Below, in pieces: positions 1 to 10,399 of a stretch of DNA of 64,000 nt. Position 1 is the first letter of the stretch. Each line of letters begins with the position of its first letter. The translations under genes and the position numbers were made by a program. The stretch lies in the NCBI GenBank assembly GCA_046351595.1, contig JAXLYE010000001.1, positions 1,989,749 through 2,053,748 on the forward strand, given 5' to 3'. Origin of the DNA: JAXLYE01 sp046351595 (GTDB lineage Bacteria; Myxococcota_A; Polyangia; Palsa-1104; JAEUJZ01). The notes beneath the pieces are model-generated. The model saw only the letters and a program-made list of their open reading frames with translations. It was not told the DNA's origin and made no database searches.

Positions 1-91
1 AGCCCCCTCTCGCAGCCAGGTCGCACGAATTTTTTGAGCTGGCATTGCGCATGCTAGGCTCCGGCCACGATTCGACAAAAAGCCGCACCCG

Positions 92-98
92 AAGGAGG
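92..98 (+). promoter_or_regulatory. Strong Shine-Dalgarno site
   Basis: A complete AAGGAGG lies four bases before the ATG at 103. It is one of the few consensus ribosome binding sites in this window and fixes the start of the amidohydrolase lipoprotein gene. Confidence 0.75.
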
Positions 99-102
99 GT
101 TC

Positions 103-2712
103 ATGCGAGCGAGCCCATCGCGCTGGACGACGGTCTTGTTGTTGACGCCGCTGCTCGGCGCGCTGTCTTCAACCTCCGGCTGTTTTGACCCATCGTTCGA
201 CCACCCGACCCAGCCCCCCCGACCTGGGGGAGGCTCTCCCCCAGACCTCGGCAGCTCCGAGACCACGCTCGCCATCGAGTGCGGCGCGCTGCCCGATCCG
301 CCAGCCGGCCAGCGCTGCGCGGCCACCCCCGCCAAGAACGGCAAGAAGGGCCTGCTTCTGCGCGGCGCGGTGCTGCTGCCCGACCGCGTGCTCCACGGCG
401 GCGAGGTCCTCGTCGACGAGCAGGGCAAGATCGCCTGCGCCGCCTGCGACTGCCACAGCGACAGCGAGATCGCCGCGCTCGCGGCCGACTCGGCGCAGAT
501 CACCTGCCGCGACGGCGTCATCTCGCCCGGCCTGATCAACTCGCACGACCACCTCGCCTTCACCAAGGCCGAGCCGGGCACCCACCCGACGCACCGCTAC
601 GACCACCGTCACGAGTGGCGCCTCGGCGTGCCCGGCGACCCCGACCGGCCCGCGATCAACGTCCCGGGCGGCGCCAACACCGCGGCCATGCAGTACGGCG
701 AGCTGCGCCAGGTGCTGTCCGGCACCACGTCGCTGGTCGGCTCGAACCAGGTCAAGGGCCTGCTGCGCAACATCGACAGCGACAACCAGGAGGGCCTCGG
801 CCAGAAGCCCGTCGACTACGAGACCTTCCCGCTCGGCGACTCGAGCGGCACGCGCCTGGCGAAGGGCTGCGGCTACCCCACCCTGCCGACGCCCGCCAAG
901 CTCGCCTCCGTCGACTCCTACGCGCCGCACATCGCCGAGGGCATCAACGACGAGGCGCGCAACGAGCTCTTGTGCCTGAGCTCCAACGCCTTCTGGGGCC
1001 AGTCCGTCATCGACCGCCGCACCGCCATGATCCACGGCGTCGGCGTGACCGTGCAGGACGCGCGCCTGCTCGCCGCGCGCCAGGCCGCGGTGATCTGGTC
1101 GCCGCGCAGCAACGTCTCGCTCTACGGCAACACCGCGCCGGTGCCGATGCTCGACCGCGCCGGCGTGCTGCTGGCGCTCGGCACCGACTGGACGGCCTCG
1201 GGCTCGATGAACCTGCTGCGCGAGCTGGCGTGCGCCGCGGACCTCAACCAGAACCAGTTCGGGCGCTACTTCTCGTCCGAGGCGCTGTGGCGCATGGCGA
1301 CCCTGAACGGCGCGCTGGCCACCGCCACCGCCGACGTGATCGGGCAGCTCGTCGCGGGCTACGTCGCGGACATCGCGGTCTTCATCGGCCAGCCCAAGGC
1401 CGGGCGCCGCGATCACGCCGCGGTGGTGCGCGCCGGCGTCGAGGACGTGGCGCTGGTCCTGCGCGGCGGCCGGCCGCTGTACGGCGACGCGGCGGTCCTT
1501 GAGTCCCTGGGCGCCGACGACAGCGGCATGTGCGAGGCGCTCGACGTCTGCGGCGTCCGCAAGCGCGCGTGCGTGCAGCGCGAGACCGGCAAGAAGCTGG
1601 CCGACCTCGAGAGCTCGGCCGGCAAGCCGCTGTACACGCTGTTCGCCTGCGGCACGCCGCCCAAGGAGCCGACGTGCGTGCCCTCGCGCCCCGGAGAGTT
1701 CAGCGGCGTCCCGACGGGCGAGGACGGCGACGGCGACGGCGTCCCGAGCGGCGTCGACAACTGCCCGACGATCTTCAACCCGATCCGCCCGCTCGACCAC
1801 GGCCGCCAGCCCGACTCCGACGGCGACGGCGTCGGCGACGCCTGCGATCCGTGCCCGCTCGCCCGGAACGCCACGACCTGCGGCCGCCCCGACCCCGCCG
1901 ACGAGGACGGCGACGGCATCCCCAACACCACCGACAACTGCCCGCAGGCGCCGAACCCCGACCAGCGCGACGCGGATCTCGACGGTCAGGGCGACCTCTG
2001 CGACGCCTGCCCGCAGAGCGCGAACCCGATGGCCGCGGCGTGCCCGTTCACGGTCAAGGAGCTGCGCGATCCGGCGCGCGGGATGCGGCCGCCCGAGGGC
2101 ACACACGTCAGGGTCAAGGACCTGCTCATCCTCGGGCTGCGCACCAAGAAGGGCTTCGGCTTCCACGCCCGCGACCTCAGCGGCGGCTCGGACTACGCCG
2201 GCATCCTGGTCTTCCTCGGCGGCGCCGCGCCGCCCAAGGCGACCGACGGCACGCCGCTTGTGGTCGGGCACATCGTCTCGGTCACCGGCAGCTTCACGGT
2301 CTTCACGCAGCAGGACGAGATCGACGACGTCACCGAGGTGAAGATCACCGGCATGGACCCGACCGCGGCGCAGCCGATCGACATCGCGACGCGCGAGCTC
2401 CAGCCGGGCCAGGGCTCGCCGGCCGAGCGCCTGGAGAACCTCTTGGTCCGGGTCCGCAACGTCACGATGCGCGCGCAGGTCGACCCGGCCAAGGACGACG
2501 ACCTGTACATCACCGACGACATGGCCGAGATGTGCGCCGGCCCGACCGCGCCGTGCACGCGCCTGGGCGACTACCTGCTCGACGGCGACGTGCGCGACGG
2601 CAAGCCGGCGTTCATGCGCGACGCCAGGCTGTCGGCGGTGCAGGGCATCGTCAGCGGCTTCTCGAACCTGTACACCCTGGAGCCGCGCGAGACCGCGGAC
2701 ATGGTGCCGTAG
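103..2712 (+). CDS. Amidohydrolase-like lipoprotein with thrombospondin type 3 repeats
   Basis: This 869-residue protein starts with a lipoprotein signal peptide (Cys27 after Ser-Thr-Ser-Gly), so it should be anchored in the outer membrane or on the cell surface. Residues about 85-480 look like a metal-dependent amidohydrolase of the cytosine deaminase/chlorohydrolase kind: H148-D-H150 in a PGLINSHDH motif, then H276, H311 and D362 in the expected order. Residues about 540-645 are Asp/Gly/Cys-rich thrombospondin type 3 repeats (DGDGVPSGVDNCP and two similar units), which bind calcium in known proteins. The last 220 residues look like an OB-fold-type beta domain. Substrate unknown. The start is set by a strong ribosome binding site. 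It is followed by mutS2, probably a separate unit. An extracellular deaminase or hydrolase on a calcium-stabilised stalk is my inference. Confidence 0.8.
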   Translation: MRASPSRWTTVLLLTPLLGALSSTSGCFDPSFDHPTQPPRPGGGSPPDLGSSETTLAIECGALPDPPAGQRCAATPAKNGKKGLLLRGAVLLPDRVLHGGEVLVDEQGKIACAACDCHSDSEIAALAADSAQITCRDGVISPGLINSHDHLAFTKAEPGTHPTHRYDHRHEWRLGVPGDPDRPAINVPGGANTAAMQYGELRQVLSGTTSLVGSNQVKGLLRNIDSDNQEGLGQKPVDYETFPLGDSSGTRLAKGCGYPTLPTPAKLASVDSYAPHIAEGINDEARNELLCLSSNAFWGQSVIDRRTAMIHGVGVTVQDARLLAARQAAVIWSPRSNVSLYGNTAPVPMLDRAGVLLALGTDWTASGSMNLLRELACAADLNQNQFGRYFSSEALWRMATLNGALATATADVIGQLVAGYVADIAVFIGQPKAGRRDHAAVVRAGVEDVALVLRGGRPLYGDAAVLESLGADDSGMCEALDVCGVRKRACVQRETGKKLADLESSAGKPLYTLFACGTPPKEPTCVPSRPGEFSGVPTGEDGDGDGVPSGVDNCPTIFNPIRPLDHGRQPDSDGDGVGDACDPCPLARNATTCGRPDPADEDGDGIPNTTDNCPQAPNPDQRDADLDGQGDLCDACPQSANPMAAACPFTVKELRDPARGMRPPEGTHVRVKDLLILGLRTKKGFGFHARDLSGGSDYAGILVFLGGAAPPKATDGTPLVVGHIVSVTGSFTVFTQQDEIDDVTEVKITGMDPTAAQPIDIATRELQPGQGSPAERLENLLVRVRNVTMRAQVDPAKDDDLYITDDMAEMCAGPTAPCTRLGDYLLDGDVRDGKPAFMRDARLSAVQGIVSGFSNLYTLEPRETADMVP

Positions 2713-2815
2713 GCCGCAGGCCCCGCTCCGGCGCCCAGACGCGGTCGGTGCTTGCGGCGAGGCGGCATCCGGGCCAGCATGCCGAGAACCAAACCTGTCC
2801 GTGTGAGCATCGCTT

Positions 2816-5446
<2,631 letters not shown>

Positions 5447-5458
5447 CCGCGCGCGGCT

Positions 5459-6370
5459 TCAGGTGCGCACGCCCCAGTGCAGCTTGGAGCGCAGGACGTC
5501 GTAGAACGAGCGGTCACGCGGGCGCAGCACCGCGACCGGGGCGTCGGCGCAGCTCACCTGCACCACGTCGCGCGGGCCCAGGCGGTGGCTCCACTGCCCG
5601 TCGACGGTCAGCAGGATCTCGTCGGCGATGCGACCGGGCCGCACCTCGATGCACGAGGACAGCCGCGTCACCAGCGGCCGCACCGTCAGGGTGTGCGGGC
5701 AGATCGGCGAGAGCACCAGCGCGTCCATGCTCGGCACCAGGATGGGGCCGCCGGCCGCCAGGTTGTACGCGGTCGAGCCGGTCGGCGTCGAGACGATGAG
5801 CCCGTCGGCGCGGTAGGTGGTGACCGACTCGCCGTCGACCAGCACGTCGAGCTCGAACAGGCGGGCCTGCGCCGGCTGGCTCAGCACCACGTCGTTGAGC
5901 GCGATGCGCTCGACCACCAGCTGGAGCGACGCGGCCCCGGGCGGCTCGCTGCCCGGCTCGGGCGCGCGCAGCACCCGGCAGCGCAGGCGCTGGCGCTCCT
6001 CGGTGGCGAGCTGGCCGTCGAGCGCGCGGTGCAGCATCGCCTCGGCCTCGGCCGGCGAGCAGCAGGTGAGGAAGCCGAGGTGACCGAGGTTCACGCCGAG
6101 CATCGGCACCCGCGCCTCGCCGAGCAGGCCCGCCGCGTACAGCATCGTGCCGTCGCCGCCGAGGACGACCAGCAGCCTCAGGCCGTGCGCCAGCTCGTCC
6201 TCGGTGACGGTGTCGAACTCGGGCGGCAGCTCGCGATCGCGCAGCACCGCCTCGCGCACGCCGCGGCCGCGCACGGCCTGGACCAGGACCTGGCACAGCC
6301 CGATCGCCTCGGGCTGATCCCGCTTGAGCAGGAACCCGACGCGGCCGCCCTTGTCCTTGTCCCGGTCCAT
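5459..6370 (-). CDS. nadK: NAD kinase
   Basis: This cytosolic enzyme phosphorylates NAD to NADP with ATP or polyphosphate. The 303-residue protein has the GGDGT motif at 71-75, the NLGHLGFLT segment at 94-102, and the substrate-binding stretch ADGLIVSTPTGSTAY, all in family order. Length is normal. It begins three bases after the stop of the upstream UPF0158 gene, so the two are almost certainly one transcript. The N-terminus (MDRDKDKGGR) is charged and probably flexible. Confidence 0.95.
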   Translation of the reverse strand: MDRDKDKGGRVGFLLKRDQPEAIGLCQVLVQAVRGRGVREAVLRDRELPPEFDTVTEDELAHGLRLLVVLGGDGTMLYAAGLLGEARVPMLGVNLGHLGFLTCCSPAEAEAMLHRALDGQLATEERQRLRCRVLRAPEPGSEPPGAASLQLVVERIALNDVVLSQPAQARLFELDVLVDGESVTTYRADGLIVSTPTGSTAYNLAAGGPILVPSMDALVLSPICPHTLTVRPLVTRLSSCIEVRPGRIADEILLTVDGQWSHRLGPRDVVQVSCADAPVAVLRPRDRSFYDVLRSKLHWGVRT

Positions 6371-6373
6371 CGG

Positions 6374-7033
6374 CTAGGTCGTGCCCGGCCGCTTGGGCGG
6401 CGTGCTGCGCGGCCTCGACAGATCCGCGGTGCCGCGGTCGCGCAGGAACTCGAGGAAGGCCATGGCCGCCGGCAGGTCGACGGCCGGCACCTGCTCCAGG
6501 AGCTCGCGCGCCTGCCGCCGCAGCAGATCGCCCGGCCCGTCGGTCATCGCCACCGGCCGCGGCAGCTGCACGTCCTGGTCCGGCGGCGGCTCGACCTCGC
6601 CCCAGGGCGGCGCCTCGGACGTGGTGATGCCGTCGCGCTTGAACCACTCCTGGATGTGCCAGTGCAAGAGGTGCCCGCGGTAGCTGAACCAGCGCTCGCG
6701 CTCGACGGGGTAGTTGAGCAGCGCGTCCTTGAAGCGGCGGAAGGCGCCCTTGCCGTCGATGCTGATGATCAGGCGCTCGCGCAGCCCGGGGTCGGTGACG
6801 CTGGCGACGAAGCGCTCCATCCACTTGTACTGCTCGCGCGAGGACGCGGTCTCGACGCGCAGGAAGGCGTCGCCGCCGGACATGACGCGGCTGCGCAGCT
6901 CCTGCACGTTGGGCGCGGACTCGACCAGGGTGATGACCTCCCCGGTGCGGGTATCCAGGAAGCTCTCCGTGTCCGGCGCGTTGCGCTCCACGGCGGTCTC
7001 TAGCTCTGCCCAACGAACCGCAATCACTCGCAT
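6374..7033 (-). CDS. UPF0158 family protein
   Basis: This 219-residue protein matches the UPF0158 family: an N-terminal SFLDTRTGEVITL segment, a central WMERFVASV, and the typical GAFRRFKDALLNYPVERERWFSYR block near residues 108-131, followed by a C-terminal extension of about 70 residues with several Leu/Arg helices. The family has no established biochemical function. The ATG at 7033 was chosen because GGAG lies about ten bases upstream and the family similarity begins there. It precedes nadK by three bases, which suggests co-expression with NADP synthesis. Confidence 0.8.
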   Translation of the reverse strand: MRVIAVRWAELETAVERNAPDTESFLDTRTGEVITLVESAPNVQELRSRVMSGGDAFLRVETASSREQYKWMERFVASVTDPGLRERLIISIDGKGAFRRFKDALLNYPVERERWFSYRGHLLHWHIQEWFKRDGITTSEAPPWGEVEPPPDQDVQLPRPVAMTDGPGDLLRRQARELLEQVPAVDLPAAMAFLEFLRDRGTADLSRPRSTPPKRPGTT

Positions 7034-7342
7034 AACGAAGTCACTCCAAGCTGAAGCGGGGCTGCCGCGACGAGAAAGAATCGAGAAGATAAACCAAGGT
7101 CGTGAGCCCGGGTGGTGAGGACGATCACCAAGGCTAAAGGGACAGCCGCGACAATTCAAGCAGTCTCCGACGGGCGACCCGCACGCCCGCGCGCGGCTCG
7201 GGGCGGTCCGTCGGAGCCACCGCCCGCGCAGCCGAGCGCCCCGGTCGCGGCCGCAGCCGCAGGACCCGGCCCGGGCGACCTCGGGCTTCGGGCCTCGGGC
7301 GCGCTTGCCTTCGCCGCGCCGCGGGGGTACACCGCACAGACC
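7034..7342. other. Divergent intergenic region upstream of recO and UPF0158 gene
   Basis: This stretch separates two divergent genes and should hold both promoters. An in-frame GTG at 7112 would add 77 residues to RecO, but these would be almost only Ala, Pro, Arg and Gly and have no counterpart in the family, so I treat the stretch as non-coding. No clear hairpin or operator was seen. Confidence 0.5.
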
Positions 7343-8197
7343 TTGCGCGCTTCCCACCCTCCCCTGTGTACGCCGGCGCTGGTGCTGCGCTCGCTGCCGT
7401 ACGGCGAGTCGGACCGGATCGTGACGCTGCTCACGGCGCAGCACGGCAAGATCTCGGCGCTGGCGCGCGGCGCGGCGTCGAGCCGGCGGCGGTTCGGGGC
7501 GGCGCTGTCGCCGTTCGGCTTCGGCGAGGCGACGCTGCGCGAGCGCCGCGGCCAGGACCTGTTCCTGCTCGAGGAACTGCACGTGGCGCGCGGCTTCGCG
7601 CGGCTGCCGCTCGAGCTCGGGCGCTACAGCCACGCCTGTTACGCCTGCGAGCTGTGCCTGCACCTGTGCCCGCCGCACGAGCCGGAGCCGGTGGTGCTCG
7701 AGCTGGTGCTCGGCCTGCTCAGCTACCTCGACGGGCTGCCGCTCGAGAGCAAGCCGGCGCCCGAGGTGCTGCGCGCCTTCGAGATCCAGCTGCTCGCGGC
7801 GGTCGGCCTGGGCGTGCAACTGCGCGAGTGCGCGGCCTGCGGCGACGAGGTGCCGGCGCTGCAGGCGCCCGAGCGGCTGCCCTTCGACGTGGCGCGCGGC
7901 GGCGTGCTCTGCCCCGAGCGCTGCTTTCACGGGCCGGTGCCGCTGCACATCGGGCCGCTCGGTGGCGGCCTGCCCGAGGAGGTGCGCGGCGCGCTGCTGC
8001 AGCTCGCGGAGGTGCCGCTGGGCGCGCTCGCAGCGGGCGAGCCCGTGGGGCTGGAAGCCGAAGCGCTGCGCCTGAGCCGCGCGGTCCAGGCGACGTGCCG
8101 CGACGTGCTGCTGTCGGTGCTGCGCCACCACCTGGGGCGCGACCTGCGCGCCGTCGAGTTCATCGCCAAGATGAACGCCCTGGGCGGCGCGCCCTGA
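7343..8197 (+). CDS. recO: DNA repair protein RecO
   Basis: RecO loads RecA onto SSB-coated single-stranded DNA with RecR in the RecFOR pathway. The N-terminal OB fold begins with LVLRSLPYGESDRIVTLLT, the family hallmark, and reaches about residue 85. A helical domain follows, and a zinc-finger-like CAACGDEVP...GGVLCPERC contains four Cys. The TTG at 7343 was preferred because it gives a normal RecO N-terminus of 284 residues; no good ribosome site is visible, and a GTG at 7112 is the alternative. The gene ends 12 bases from the convergent asparagine synthase gene. Confidence 0.9.
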   Translation: MRASHPPLCTPALVLRSLPYGESDRIVTLLTAQHGKISALARGAASSRRRFGAALSPFGFGEATLRERRGQDLFLLEELHVARGFARLPLELGRYSHACYACELCLHLCPPHEPEPVVLELVLGLLSYLDGLPLESKPAPEVLRAFEIQLLAAVGLGVQLRECAACGDEVPALQAPERLPFDVARGGVLCPERCFHGPVPLHIGPLGGGLPEEVRGALLQLAEVPLGALAAGEPVGLEAEALRLSRAVQATCRDVLLSVLRHHLGRDLRAVEFIAKMNALGGAP

Positions 8198-8209
8198 GCG
8201 CGCTCCTGG

Positions 8210-10147
8210 CTACAGCGACAGCTCGAAGGCGCGCAGCCACAGCTCGACGTTCAGCGCCTTCCACAGCAGGTAGCTGTCGAACGGGCCGCCGTCGCAGCCG
8301 CGCTGGTACCCGGCGATAAGCGCCCGTCCGTCGAAGACCGGCCGCGCCCGCAGCTGCGGCGAGGCGAGCAGGTCCTGCACAAGCGGGCGCAGCGGACCGA
8401 GCAGGTAGCGCGCCTCGGGCGCCGCGAAGCCGACCTTGTCCCGACGGTCGCGGATCGGCCCCGGCAGCACGTCGGCGAGCGCGTCCCGCAGCACCGCCTT
8501 GGTCCGCCCGCCGTGCAGCAGCACGTCGACCGGCAGCGCCAGGCAGAGCTCGACCAGGCGGTGGTCGAGGAACGGCGCGCGCGACTCGATCGACGCGGCC
8601 ATGCTGTTGCGATCCTCGTAGCGCAGGATGCTGGCCAGCGACGCGCCGGTGAGCAGGCGGTAGAGGTAGCCGTGCACCAGGCTCTGCTCGTCGCAGGCGT
8701 CGTGCCACGGCCCGGGCACGGGCGGCGGCGGCACCGGCAGCGCGGACAGGTGCAGGCCGGGGCGATCGCGGAACTGCCAGCGCCAGCGCTGGTGCTGCAC
8801 GGCCGCATCGAGCGGGCGCGGCAGCACCCGGGCGCGCAGCGCGGTCCAGGTCGCGCGCCCGAGCGCCAGCGCCGCCGCGCCGCCGGTGAGCCCGAGCCGC
8901 TGCAGCTCCGGCCCGAGCCGTCCAAGCTCGCGACGACGGACGCGCTCGGCGAGCAGCATCGGGAAGGCGCCGCGGTAGCCGGTCAGCGCCTCGTCCGCGC
9001 CCTGACCCGAGAGCAGCACCCGCAGCCCGTGCCGCTTCGCCAGCTGGAAGACCTCGTGCTGCGCCCAGATCGACGCGCCGCCGACGGGCTCATCGTGCTG
9101 GGCGACGAACGCCGTGAAGGCCGCCGGAGCGAGCGCCTCCTCGGGCACGGTCAGCGCGCTCGGCACACCGGTGTGCGCGACGACGCAGGCGATGTGGCCG
9201 CGCTCGTCCCAGGGCTCGCCCGGCCGGTGCACCGCTGAGAACGTCGGCAGGCGCGCGCCCTGCGCCGCGGCGAGGCAGACCAGCGACGAGCTGTCCAGCC
9301 CGCCCGAGAGCAGCGCGCCGACCGGCACGTCGCAGGCGAGGCGCAGCCGCAGCGCGTCCGCGAGCAGCGCGCGGAAGGCGGCCAGCGCCTCGGCCCGCTC
9401 CGTCGGCACCGCGAGCGCCGGCCGCAGCGTGTAGTAGCGCTCGGCGCGCAGGCGCGGCCGCCCGCTGTCGAGATCGACCTCGATGCGCGTGCCGGGCGGG
9501 ACGCGGCGGATCTCGGCGAAGAAGGTCCGCTCACCGACGTCGTGCTCGGCGTCGGCGAGGTAGCAGGCGAGCGTGCCCGCATCGACGGACAGCCGCGCCC
9601 CGAGCCGCCGCGCCGCCAGCGCCAGCGCCTTTGGCTCCGAGGCGATCACGAGCACGCCCGGGCGCGGCAGCTCCAGGTAGTACAGCGGTTTCTTGCCGAA
9701 GCGGTCGCGCGCCAGGTGCAGGCGCCGGCCCGCCGCGTCCCACAAAAGCAGCGCCAGCGGGCCCAGCGACCGCTGCAGCGCCGCCTGCGGGCCGAGCCGC
9801 TCGCACAGCGCCAGCAGCACCTCGGTGTCCGAGCGCGAGTGCAGCGCGGCGCCGCACTGGACGAGCTCGGCGCGCAGGGCGACGTGGTTGTACAGCTCGC
9901 CGTTCCACGACAGGCACAGCGCGCCGCGCTGCATCGGCTGCGCGCCGCCGGGCGACAGGTCGACGATGGCCAGCCGGCGGTGGCCGAGCGTGACCCCGAG
10001 CGCGTCGTCGTCCGTTGCTGTCGCCGTCGCGCTGAACACGCCGTGCCCGTCGGGGCCGCGGTGCTGCATGGCCTCGCACATCGCGGTCACCAGCTGCTCG
10101 CGCTCGGCCCGCGGCAGCGCGCCGATCACCGCGGCGACGCCGCACAT
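8210..10147 (-). CDS. asnB: Asparagine synthase (glutamine-hydrolysing)
   Basis: This 645-residue enzyme of the AsnB family makes Asn from Asp, Gln and ATP. Cys2 (MCGVAAVIG) is the glutaminase nucleophile, followed by QHRGPDGHG near 28-36, NGELYNH, and SDTEVLL. The synthetase half has the PP-loop LLSGGLDSSS and then SGQGADE and YEDRNSMAASIESRAPFLDH. The start is fixed by the need for Cys2; GAGG lies nine bases upstream. It stands alone between convergent recO and a divergent gene. Members of this family also amidate carboxyl groups in surface polymers or natural products, so the true acceptor could be different. Confidence 0.9.
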   Translation of the reverse strand: MCGVAAVIGALPRAEREQLVTAMCEAMQHRGPDGHGVFSATATATDDDALGVTLGHRRLAIVDLSPGGAQPMQRGALCLSWNGELYNHVALRAELVQCGAALHSRSDTEVLLALCERLGPQAALQRSLGPLALLLWDAAGRRLHLARDRFGKKPLYYLELPRPGVLVIASEPKALALAARRLGARLSVDAGTLACYLADAEHDVGERTFFAEIRRVPPGTRIEVDLDSGRPRLRAERYYTLRPALAVPTERAEALAAFRALLADALRLRLACDVPVGALLSGGLDSSSLVCLAAAQGARLPTFSAVHRPGEPWDERGHIACVVAHTGVPSALTVPEEALAPAAFTAFVAQHDEPVGGASIWAQHEVFQLAKRHGLRVLLSGQGADEALTGYRGAFPMLLAERVRRRELGRLGPELQRLGLTGGAAALALGRATWTALRARVLPRPLDAAVQHQRWRWQFRDRPGLHLSALPVPPPPVPGPWHDACDEQSLVHGYLYRLLTGASLASILRYEDRNSMAASIESRAPFLDHRLVELCLALPVDVLLHGGRTKAVLRDALADVLPGPIRDRRDKVGFAAPEARYLLGPLRPLVQDLLASPQLRARPVFDGRALIAGYQRGCDGGPFDSYLLWKALNVELWLRAFELSL

Positions 10148-10399
10148 CGCGGCTGCCTCGCTTCCCGCCGGTGCCCGCGCGCGGTCCGCCGGGCGGCTGC
10201 TGCGCGTCGGGATCTCGGCTGCGGCATGGGTACTAGATGCTTACCCGCGACGGGCTCCTGGGGAAAGTCCGATCCGAGCGCCGCCGCCCGGAGGCGCACG
10301 CCGCCGTCGCTGCGGCGCAGGGCCGGGGCGGGCCGCCGGGGCGCGCGGTGTGCAGCCAGGCTCCCGTCGCGGCGCAAGCCTCGTGATACCCTGAGCATC

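Noticed and set aside
7112..7342. Extension of RecO to a GTG at 7112
   Set aside because: The added 77 residues are low-complexity and absent from the family, although it cannot be fully excluded without N-terminal data.
8210..10147. The asparagine synthase as marker of a natural-product gene cluster
   Set aside because: No other biosynthetic, transport or tailoring gene is close; neighbours are housekeeping genes.
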